20,388 nt of DNA, from NCBI RefSeq assembly GCF_017377505.1, contig NZ_JAFREN010000040.1:1-20388 (forward strand), written 5' to 3'. This DNA comes from Enterococcus sp. DIV0212c. Its GTDB lineage: Bacteria; Bacillota; Bacilli; Lactobacillales; Enterococcaceae. Positions 14,039-20,388 of the stretch are shown here, piece after piece (position 1 is the stretch's first letter; every line of letters begins with the position of its first letter). The translations under genes and the position numbers were made by a program. The notes under the pieces are model-generated. The model saw only the letters and a program-made list of their open reading frames with translations. It was not told the origin of the DNA and did not search any database.

Positions 14039-15889
14039 ATGAAACGAACGACTAGAATTGTGAACATCATGATCGCTGCAATGATTATTTTTATTGTTGT
14101 ATCCGTTTTCTTTGCAATTCGTGGTTTTTCCGTCATTCGCAAAACCACAACTGCTAGCGGACAAGACTTCTTATTGCAGTCAACAGAGTATGTGGGGAAA
14201 GTGATTCAACTTTCTATGAAAAACCGACATCAAGCGTTAAACTACTTGGCTATAGACGGGAATTTAAAGAATAGTGATGATCCAGCAACTTATTTAAAAA
14301 CAAGCTATTCTTCACTCAATACATTTTTTGACTCGCTTAACAATGAAGCAAATGCGCTTTTTTATGTAGAACCAGACGGTACCCCTTTGTACGCCTTTCA
14401 TTGGGACTCGGAAAAAAAACAGGTATCAATTGCTGATACTCAAACTATTCGTCCATTCATTAGCCATGATTTATCCTTAAAACAACTACTCGACAAGCCT
14501 ACTGCTCAAAATGGCGATTCTTATTTTATCGATAAAAAAGCCTATATCAATTTTTATCAGGAAATCAGAACGGCATCCGGCGCTATCGATGGTTACTTGA
14601 TTTTACCGTTAAGTTTAGAAGCTTTCTATAAAAATTTTCTACAAGATTTTGAATTAGACTACAAAGGCTATCCTATGATCAAAGATCGCTCGATGACGGT
14701 TGTTATGCACCCTGTAAAGCAGCAAGTAGGTTTAGATATTATCAATGATCGAGAAAAACTTTATCCAGATTTTGATTATTCTGATTTAAAACGATTAGAA
14801 AAATACCAGTTAACCCATTCCTCTGGGAAATTAACTTATAAATCCTACTGGTGGGATGAAGATACGCCCTCAGAAGTGATAAAAATCAGTGCATTTGAAT
14901 GGATCGATGTTGGTTTAGCTCGTTGGGTTGTTGCTCTTAATGCAGATTATAACGAACGAAACGATGATATCATCAACTTCGTCATTGTTTTATCTTTCCT
15001 TTTAGTTTTACTGTTACTATTGCTTATCATTTGTTCGCTATTTATTCATAATTTTAGAAAAAAAGAAACGATTGAAGAAGAAAATCGCCGCTTGATCGAA
15101 AAGCAAAAACAACAAAAAATGCAGCATCAACTAGAATTAGAACTTTACCAACGAAATAAGATGGAAACAGTCGGTTTACTCACAACTTCGATCGTCCATG
15201 ATATGAACAATTTTTTAACACCGATTATCGGTAATACACAGTTACTTCTGGAAGAATACACAGATAATCCCGTATTAGAAGCAGATTTAGAAGAAATTTT
15301 ACATTCTGCCCAAAAAGGAAAACAGCTCTCATCGAATGTACTACGTTTTTCTAAAACCCAAAAAAGTATTCAAGAATGGATGGATATTTCGGCTGCTATC
15401 GGAGTGGCAACACATTTGATTGGAGAAATTATTCCTAGAAAAGTCCAACTATCACTCTCCATTCAAGAAAATTTAGGCACAACCAAATTAGAAGAAATCG
15501 ATTTACAGAATTTAATCTATAATTTGATCACCAATGCCTATCAAGCAACAAAAGACAACGCAGATAAACAACAGAAAATCCGAATAACTGTTGCACCTGC
15601 ATCAAAAGAACTAACTGAGTTGCTAAAAAAAGACAGTCACCGAATGAATCTGGCTGAAGGTTTTGTGACGTTGGAGATTTCTGATAACGGTCCAGGAATT
15701 CCTGATGAATTAAAAGAAAAAATTTTTGAACCCTTCTTTACCACAAAAACGGCAGATGAAGGTACGGGTCTTGGTTTGTTTGCAGTTGCCTCGATTGTTG
15801 CCAAATACGAATGGCATTTGTCCTTAGTTTCTGAAAAAGGACAAGGAACAAGTTTTTTCATCACTTTTCCAGTTCGTTCTTTAAAATAA
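14039..15889 (+). CDS. Membrane sensor histidine kinase with extracytoplasmic sensor domain
   Basis: A 616-aa kinase. TM1 is about residues 9-30 and TM2 about 310-337 (FVIVLSFLLVLLLLLLII); the roughly 280 residues between them face outside and have the look of a double-Cache sensor, with a mid-domain YLILPLSLEAFYKNF and a late WIDVGLARWVVALNADY. After TM2 comes a charged coiled coil (EEENRRLIEKQKQQKMQ). The H box is IVHDMNNFLTPI with H387, the HD/E-x-NN type seen in NtrB-like kinases rather than the usual PhoR type. The N box is NLITNAYQATKD (about 497), G1 DNGPGIPD (about 548) and G2 GTGLGLFA (about 576). The ATG at 14039 is chosen for its AAAAGGAG site. The ligand is unknown; proximity to citG raises but does not establish a carboxylate signal. 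Confidence 0.9.
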   Translation: MKRTTRIVNIMIAAMIIFIVVSVFFAIRGFSVIRKTTTASGQDFLLQSTEYVGKVIQLSMKNRHQALNYLAIDGNLKNSDDPATYLKTSYSSLNTFFDSLNNEANALFYVEPDGTPLYAFHWDSEKKQVSIADTQTIRPFISHDLSLKQLLDKPTAQNGDSYFIDKKAYINFYQEIRTASGAIDGYLILPLSLEAFYKNFLQDFELDYKGYPMIKDRSMTVVMHPVKQQVGLDIINDREKLYPDFDYSDLKRLEKYQLTHSSGKLTYKSYWWDEDTPSEVIKISAFEWIDVGLARWVVALNADYNERNDDIINFVIVLSFLLVLLLLLLIICSLFIHNFRKKETIEEENRRLIEKQKQQKMQHQLELELYQRNKMETVGLLTTSIVHDMNNFLTPIIGNTQLLLEEYTDNPVLEADLEEILHSAQKGKQLSSNVLRFSKTQKSIQEWMDISAAIGVATHLIGEIIPRKVQLSLSIQENLGTTKLEEIDLQNLIYNLITNAYQATKDNADKQQKIRITVAPASKELTELLKKDSHRMNLAEGFVTLEISDNGPGIPDELKEKIFEPFFTTKTADEGTGLGLFAVASIVAKYEWHLSLVSEKGQGTSFFITFPVRSLK

Positions 15890-15907
15890 CGATCTTAAGA
15901 TGAAAGT

Positions 15908-16001
15908 GTGAGGTTGGGACAGAAGGGATTGCTTCTGTTCCCACTGTTTATCCGGATTCCACATGAGTGGTATATGACTCGTAGAGTTATATCACAACCT
16001 C
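15908..16001 (+). repeat. Second copy of the two-hairpin intergenic repeat
   Basis: The outer arms GAGGTTG (15910-15916) and CAACCTC (15995-16001) enclose two hairpins: TTGGGACAGAAG with CTTCTGTTCCCAC (15914-15944), and GTGGTATATGACTC with GAGTTATATCAC (15967-15995). Both cores match the element at 11318-11425. It lies just past the kinase stop and probably also ends its transcript. Confidence 0.65.
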
Positions 16002-16117
16002 GCTCTCGTTTATTTTTATCCAGTAATAAACAGGTCACATTCATTAGGCTTTATAGTATTTTTTTCTCTCATTTTTCGTTATACTGATAAAGAAATTATT
16101 TTTGAAGGAGTTCTATT

Positions 16118-17326
16118 ATGGGCAGTTATTTTAGTATTATCATTGGCATTATTTATCTAGTTGGCGTATTTTTGATTCCAAAGTGGCGCCAAAAAAAAGG
16201 AGCTCAAGATTGGAAATTTTATGAATTACTTTGGTTTTCACTCTGTTTTATCTTTTATGTTATTTATTTGGAAGTCCAACTTCACACTTATTACTTTTTG
16301 ATTCCGTCGGGCTTTCTGCTACTCTTTCTTTTTTGTTACTTTAAAGAAAAACGCAGGCTGATAAACGGATTGTTATTCAATCTATTTTTAGTCGTTGGTA
16401 TGACTTATTTGGGTTCCTTATTAGTTCGCACGACTGATCCGCTGTTGATCATTTTAGCTGGTATCACAGGTGTTGTCTTATTCTTATTTATATTGATAGG
16501 ACTTTACGCTTTAATTGTTTTCTTATATTGGAATGCAATTATTGTGATGCGAAAAGAAGGACGTTCTCTAGCTAATTTATTGACCTTGCTTTTAGCGATT
16601 GGATTAACGGTTTTTCTGATTTTTAATCATTACTCAGCTCGTATTTTACCATCGTGGGCCTCTTTGTTATTTGGGATTTTACCGTTATTGATGTTTTATT
16701 TCTCTATTGTTTTTTATAATTTTTTAACGATTTCGCTCATTTATCAATCCAATCAACCGAAGTATAATCAAGATTTTATTATTGTATTAGGCTCAGGATT
16801 GATCGATGGAAAAATTGTACCGCCGCTTTTAGGGAAAAGAATCGAAAAAGCGATTCAATTTTATAAAGCACAATCCCGTGCTACTTTACATCCTCCTAAA
16901 ATCGTTATGTCTGGCGGCAAAGGCGATGATGAACATATTGCTGAAAGCCTTGCTATGAAAAACTACGCCCTTGAAAAAGGAATTCCGGAAGAAGATATTT
17001 TAATTGAAGCAAATTCAAAAAATACTTTGGAAAACATGGCCTTTTCTAAAGAAATCATGGAACAAGACTTTGGAGGGAGCGATTTTCGTGCAATCTTCAC
17101 TACCAATAATTTCCATCTGTTTCGTGCAGGTCTTTTTGCTAAAATGGCAAACCTGAAAGCTGACGGCATTGGCGCCAAAACAGCCTTTTATTTTCTACCG
17201 AACGCTTTTTTAAGAGAGTTTATCGCAATCGTAATGATGCATAAACGTCGCCATTTGATTATTTGTGGGTTGATTACTTTAATGATGATTGTCTTAGCAT
17301 TGGCTGAATTCTTCCTTGTTTCTTAA
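16118..17326 (+). CDS. Multi-pass membrane protein with C-terminal YdcF-like (DUF218) domain
   Basis: The first about 210 residues are very hydrophobic, with some seven predicted membrane helices. Residues about 220-370 form the DUF218/YdcF domain: FIIVLGSGLIDGKIVPPLL, KIVMSGGKGDDEHIAESLAMKNY, LEKGIPEEDILIEANSKNTLENM and FTTNNFHLFRAGLFAKM. A final membrane helix (CGLITLMMIVLALAEFF) ends the 402-aa protein. Some members of the family (SanA, ElyC) act in envelope homeostasis; the biochemical role is unsettled. The ATG at 16118 has GAAGGAG. It stands alone, between the repeat element and a terminator, with a possible TATACT -10 at 16080-16085. Confidence 0.88.
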   Translation: MGSYFSIIIGIIYLVGVFLIPKWRQKKGAQDWKFYELLWFSLCFIFYVIYLEVQLHTYYFLIPSGFLLLFLFCYFKEKRRLINGLLFNLFLVVGMTYLGSLLVRTTDPLLIILAGITGVVLFLFILIGLYALIVFLYWNAIIVMRKEGRSLANLLTLLLAIGLTVFLIFNHYSARILPSWASLLFGILPLLMFYFSIVFYNFLTISLIYQSNQPKYNQDFIIVLGSGLIDGKIVPPLLGKRIEKAIQFYKAQSRATLHPPKIVMSGGKGDDEHIAESLAMKNYALEKGIPEEDILIEANSKNTLENMAFSKEIMEQDFGGSDFRAIFTTNNFHLFRAGLFAKMANLKADGIGAKTAFYFLPNAFLREFIAIVMMHKRRHLIICGLITLMMIVLALAEFFLVS

Positions 17327-17354
17327 TTCAAAGACAAAAATCTTCATTCTGCTC

Positions 17355-17387
17355 TGGAAACAAAACGGGTGATTCGTTTTGTTTCCA
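17355..17387 (+). terminator. Terminator of the YdcF-like gene
   Basis: Perfect 13-base arms (17355-17367 and 17375-17387) around a 7-base loop, followed on the plus strand by AAGCATTTTTT. The T run overlaps the stop codon of the convergent yolD-like gene. Confidence 0.8.
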
Positions 17388-17396
17388 AAGCATTTT

Positions 17397-17738
17397 TTAA
17401 CGAAGCTCAACATGACGAATCTCATCATAGCCTATCTTTTGTTCCGACACATAAATCCCTAATTCATCATGGCCTTGAATCATACCTATCACGTCAGCCC
17501 CATAATTTCCTTCACAATCCAATTCTTCTTTTTGAATAATCACCTCAGACTGACGTTGAAAAGCCAGAGCTAAAACTTCATCGATTTCTGCCCAGCTCAT
17601 TTGTATTTTCTTTTTAGCTGGTTGTATTTTTTTCTCTTGTTCGATAATTGCGGTATGTTCCGATAAATAAAACCCTGCCCATTTTTTCATTTTTCGATCT
17701 TGGTACTGTTCAAAATAATAATCTCGTTCTTTACTCAT
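17397..17738 (-). CDS. YolD-like protein
   Basis: A 113-aa protein of the YolD-like family, which is regularly encoded next to UvrX/UmuC polymerases in Firmicutes. The family core is visible: KWAGFYLSEHTAIIEQ in the N-terminal half, then SWAEIDEVLALAF, and GNYGADVIGMIQGHDEL near the end. It starts 4 bases before the end of the polymerase gene (ATGA overlap) with GGAGGG upstream, so it is co-translated from the same SOS-controlled transcript. Its function is not established; a role as a partner or modulator of the polymerase is inferred from the constant pairing. Confidence 0.87.
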   Translation of the reverse strand: MSKERDYYFEQYQDRKMKKWAGFYLSEHTAIIEQEKKIQPAKKKIQMSWAEIDEVLALAFQRQSEVIIQKEELDCEGNYGADVIGMIQGHDELGIYVSEQKIGYDEIRHVELR

Positions 17739-19033
17739 TGTAAACCCTCCATTCCCCCAGCGTGCCCGCCAACTAGTGATGCTCTGGAAATTGCTGTACC
17801 GCCAGATGAAACTGAACTTGCATGGACCAAAGAAACATAGCCAAAACGTTGGCGAATTTCATCAATTAGCTGGTCTAATTTCAGTTCCTTCATTTGTTCA
17901 TCTGGTTCATGAAATAAATCCAATTGTACATAAGTATTGTAATTTAATTTGGAATAAGTAATTCCAATATGTCGTACTTCTTCTCCATGCCAATGCTGCC
18001 TAAAAATTGTCAAACAGTATTCAATCAATAACTTGCTGCTATTAGTTAATGGCACCTTCATTTGTCTTGAAAAGCCTGTTCCACCCGACTTACCCGCTTT
18101 GGAAAATCCCACAGACAAATGAACGCATTCCGTCTGACAATGCGCTTTTCTAAGACGCGCTGCCACTTGTTCAGCCATTTCTCTGATCACAACTTCGATC
18201 TCATCCTGCCTCAGATAATCCCGCATCAATATCTGAGAATTGTTATAGGAACGTTCTTCAGGTATGTATTTTTCAGATAATCGGCTACGGTCAATGCCAT
18301 GTGCATGAGCGTATAATTGTTCACCAATAATTCCTAAATTTCTTTTGAGACTATTTAGATCCGCATGGGCTAAATCATATACAGAACGAATCCCTAGATT
18401 GTTTAAACGTTTGGCTAATCGGTGGCCAATTCCCCACATATCCGTCATTGACTCAATACTCCAGACTTTTTCAGGAACGTCTTCATAATGCCACTCAGCT
18501 AACCGCTCTTCATTGTGTTTCGCTTCGATATCCATTGCTAATTTGGCCAATAAGGGATTATCGCCAATTCCGATCGTGATCGCTAGCCCCGTCTCTTTTT
18601 TGATTCTTTGCTGGATGGCTTTAGCTAATTCTCTGGGAGTTTGTCCGAACAATCTCCAACTAGCTGTTACATCTAAAAAAGATTCATCGATCGAATAAAT
18701 ATGTAAATCTTCTTCTGCAACATATTCTTTATAAATTGCATTGATTTTCATATTTTCTTTGATATATTCATTCATCCGAGGCGGCACGATCATTAATTCT
18801 GGATGATTAGGCACATCATATTTTCGTGTAACATTGGTGATTCCCAGCACTTCTTTTGCTTTTGGAGAAGATGCCAGAACAAGACCACCAGTATTTTCAG
18901 CATGACTCATCACAACCAGCATTTTTTCAAGTGGGTCATATCCTCTAGCAACACATTCGACTGATGCATAAAAGGATTTTACGTCAATACAAAAAAGCAC
19001 TCTTCTAGGTTCTTTTTCATAATCAAAAATCAT
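17735..19033 (-). CDS. uvrX: UvrX/UmuC-type Y-family DNA polymerase
   Basis: A 432-aa translesion polymerase. The palm motifs are CIDVKSFYASVE at 15-26 (metal ligand D17, steric gate region FYASVE) and YSIDESFLDVT at about 112-122 (catalytic D and E). The helix-hairpin-helix region MWGIGHRLAKRLNNLGI lies at about 196-212, and the little-finger domain occupies the C-terminal third. Length and yolD linkage match the UvrX group of Firmicutes, often on plasmids or chromosomal islands, rather than DinB. The ATG at 19033 has AAGGAGAGG upstream. LexA control is shown by the perfect operator in the promoter. The exact subgroup name is an inference. Confidence 0.92.
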   Translation of the reverse strand: MIFDYEKEPRRVLFCIDVKSFYASVECVARGYDPLEKMLVVMSHAENTGGLVLASSPKAKEVLGITNVTRKYDVPNHPELMIVPPRMNEYIKENMKINAIYKEYVAEEDLHIYSIDESFLDVTASWRLFGQTPRELAKAIQQRIKKETGLAITIGIGDNPLLAKLAMDIEAKHNEERLAEWHYEDVPEKVWSIESMTDMWGIGHRLAKRLNNLGIRSVYDLAHADLNSLKRNLGIIGEQLYAHAHGIDRSRLSEKYIPEERSYNNSQILMRDYLRQDEIEVVIREMAEQVAARLRKAHCQTECVHLSVGFSKAGKSGGTGFSRQMKVPLTNSSKLLIEYCLTIFRQHWHGEEVRHIGITYSKLNYNTYVQLDLFHEPDEQMKELKLDQLIDEIRQRFGYVSLVHASSVSSGGTAISRASLVGGHAGGMEGLQ

Positions 19034-19065
19034 AGCTATCCTCTCCTTATTCTATTCCATAACCA

Positions 19066-19094
19066 ATTATACGAACGTACGTTCCTTTTGTAAA
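19066..19094 (-). promoter_or_regulatory. uvrX promoter
   Basis: TTTACA (19089-19094) and a perfect TATAAT (19066-19071) on the minus strand, separated by exactly 17 bases. The spacer holds the LexA box. The leader would be about 25 nt. Confidence 0.88.
19073..19084. promoter_or_regulatory. LexA (DinR) SOS box
   Basis: GAACGTACGTTC is a perfect palindrome fitting the gram-positive SOS box GAACNNNNGTTC; the preceding C also fits the longer CGAAC form. It lies within the -35/-10 spacer of uvrX, so LexA would block the promoter until DNA damage. Confidence 0.92.
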
Positions 19095-19135
19095 GGGGAA
19101 CAGCTTTTTAAATTTTAAAAATAGATAAATAAAAA

Positions 19136-19181
19136 AGAGCACATGCAATTATCAGTTTTTTCTGATAATTGCATGTGCTCT
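19136..19181 (-). terminator. Perfect 20-bp hairpin terminator
   Basis: The arms 19136-19155 and 19162-19181 are exact complements over 20 bases, with a loop of six T (plus strand). On the minus strand a TTTTT run follows at once, which makes it the terminator of the unknown membrane-protein gene that ends at 19201. It also shields the uvrX promoter from read-through. Confidence 0.88.
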
Positions 19182-19200
19182 CTTAGTATTCAATACAGCT

Positions 19201-19743
19201 TCAACATAATGTCTTCATTACTGTAGCTTCTGATAGTTGTCCTATAAATAGTTCTTTTGAAGAAAAAGTATCCATCTTATTGAAGTCCATTTCTTCACAA
19301 ATAAAATAGCACCCTTTCTCCTTTGATTTCAATAATCTTAACGATTTTCTTTGTATCCTTATAGTCTTCTCTTTTTTTCCAACTACAAGTTTATTATATA
19401 AATAGTTATTATCTGAATACCAATCCAACTCAGAAACCATAATTAGTTTAAGTTTTTTCGTTGCCCAAGTATGATAGTTATTTGTTATCAACGATTTAAC
19501 TTGTAGTAACTTGATCAAAAAGACTAATGAAAGAAAGATTAGAGTACCAGTAAAGATGTTTGATATTATACCTTTCCATCCAAATACAAAATAATATAGA
19601 TTGAATAATAATATTGACAGCAGTAAGCAACTAGTGAATTTCCAAATCAATTTATTAATAAACAATAATAATTTTCTTTTTACGATTGGTTCATATAGTA
19701 ATATATCGTCTATTAAAATTTTTCTTTGTAATTCAAAATCCAT
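19201..19743 (-). CDS. Unknown protein with two membrane segments
   Basis: I do not recognise this 180-aa protein. The N-terminus (MDFELQRKILIDDILLYEPIV) is charged. Two membrane helices lie at about 37-57 (SCLLLSILLFNLYYFVFGW) and 63-83 (FTGTLIFLSLVFLIKLLQV). A basic C-terminal domain of about 95 residues follows, rich in Lys and aromatic residues (KEKTIRIQRKSLRLL, then GCYFICEEMDF), probably cytoplasmic with beta strands. The start at the ATG at 19743 is set by AAAGGAGC about 8 bases upstream; the in-frame TTG at 19749 is too close to it. Base composition is more AT-rich than in the cit genes. It follows a decayed gene in the same orientation by about 130 bases and may be its former partner or an immunity-type protein; that is speculation. 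Confidence 0.75.
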   Translation of the reverse strand: MDFELQRKILIDDILLYEPIVKRKLLLFINKLIWKFTSCLLLSILLFNLYYFVFGWKGIISNIFTGTLIFLSLVFLIKLLQVKSLITNNYHTWATKKLKLIMVSELDWYSDNNYLYNKLVVGKKEKTIRIQRKSLRLLKSKEKGCYFICEEMDFNKMDTFSSKELFIGQLSEATVMKTLC

Positions 19744-19870
19744 ATACAACAGCTCCTTTTAATTTAAATTTATACAATCAATATTCCGAACAAGTAACTT
19801 CCAACACTAAGTTTAAATATAATTTTTATCTCTTTCGTCTTTGTTTCATACGTTTGTAAATTCATTTAGA

Positions 19871-20388
19871 CTACAAAAATAACAGCCCACTCTCATTTGC
19901 AATTTTTTCGTACCTTTTTTTATCTTCTTCATTCTGAAAAACTAACGGTAAACTGACGTCATAATTTGTTTTTATAATTAAAGGAACTCTGTTATCTCTT
20001 TCCCAATCAGTTTCCTTCGCTATTTTCTGAATATAATCCCCAATAAATCATCCTACTATCCTCTTAGCAAGGTCTTGTGCACTTGGGACTTTCGGTAACG
20101 ATGGCATTGAAAAGTTTCCTACATCCATGTCTAGTTTAAGCATCGTTGTTACAGGTGGAACTACCGGTACTCTTAGAATGGGAATCACGAATGCCGTTCC
20201 TACAACAAGTCCTGAATTACTTCCCGTCCATTTCTCGCCGTATCACAAACTTTCTTGATTCGGACGGTTGCCATCATACGAGTTGCTTTTGCTCGCTGAA
20301 CCTCTACTTGATAGCGATATGCCGCACTTTGATGATACAATGCTTGGTTGTATGTTTGATCCCCTATAGGTTGTCCATTTCTTCCTCG
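19871..20388 (-). pseudogene. Degraded 3' end of an unidentified gene (frameshift and in-frame stop; runs off right edge)
   Basis: Reading the minus strand from the edge, one frame gives RGRNGQPIGDQTYNQALYHQ and continues through RAKATRMMATVRIKKV. Just after this, near 20240, the sense continues in another frame as YGEKWTGSNSGLVVGTAFVI, then PILRVPVVPPV and PSLPKVPSAQDLAKRIVG. It meets a TGA at 20048-20050. The same frame then goes on as FIGDYIQKIAKETDWERDN to ESGLLFL and a TAG at 19871-19873. The simplest reading is one lost base near 20240 and one codon changed to TGA (for example from CGA). No catalytic motif is visible. I do not recognise the family; the missing upstream part lies outside the window. 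Confidence 0.65.

Noticed and set aside
1..20388. tRNA, rRNA, CRISPR arrays, insertion sequences or transposase genes
   Set aside because: None seen: no short regularly spaced repeats, no cloverleaf-like sequence noticed and no transposase motif in any long frame.

Overview
The window looks like chromosomal DNA of a low-GC Firmicute, most likely an Enterococcus. The basis is the gene content and order of a citrate-fermentation locus of the E. faecalis type (cit/oad genes divergent from a CitMHS transporter and a GntR-type CitO), AGGAGG-like ribosome binding sites throughout, and strong sigma-A type promoters. The species assignment is inference; no rRNA or other marker is present.

Layout. 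(1) 1-1346, minus: the N-terminal 448 codons of a secreted protein with tandem 118-residue PPC-like repeats, running off the left edge. (2) 1689-9557, minus: the citrate degradation operon, read oadH-oadD-oadB-(41-aa membrane peptide)-citC-citD-citE-citF-citX-oadA, closed by a hairpin terminator at 1615-1666. (3) 9558-9956: the divergent regulatory region, with a promoter for oadH that contains a CcpA (cre)-like site. (4) 9957-13108, plus: citH (citrate transporter), citO (GntR regulator) and citG (prosthetic-group synthase), the last overlapping citO. (5) 13196-15889: a divergent two-component pair, an OmpR-type response regulator (minus) and a membrane histidine kinase (plus). (6) 16118-17326: a multi-pass membrane protein with a YdcF/DUF218 domain. 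(7) 17397-19033, minus: a yolD-like gene behind a UvrX/UmuC-type Y-family polymerase, with a perfect LexA box inside its promoter. (8) 19201-19743: an unknown two-TM protein. (9) 19871-20388: the degraded 3' end of a larger gene, with one frameshift and one in-frame stop, running off the right edge.

How the genes work together. CitH imports citrate. Citrate lyase (CitF alpha, CitE beta, CitD acyl carrier) splits it to acetate and oxaloacetate. CitG makes the prosthetic-group precursor, CitX attaches it to CitD, and CitC acetylates it. The membrane oxaloacetate decarboxylase (OadA carboxyltransferase, OadD biotin carrier, OadB decarboxylase, OadH accessory subunit and probably the 41-aa peptide) decarboxylates oxaloacetate to pyruvate, probably pumping Na+. 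CitO is expected to switch the locus on with citrate, and CcpA to repress it on preferred sugars. No soluble oxaloacetate decarboxylase (citM) follows oadA here, unlike the E. faecalis arrangement.

The most interesting points are the 41-aa OadG-like microprotein, which together with the duplicated OadH could form a split gamma/delta subunit; the long hairpin between oadH and oadD; a two-hairpin intergenic repeat found twice; and the decayed gene beside a small membrane protein at the right edge.
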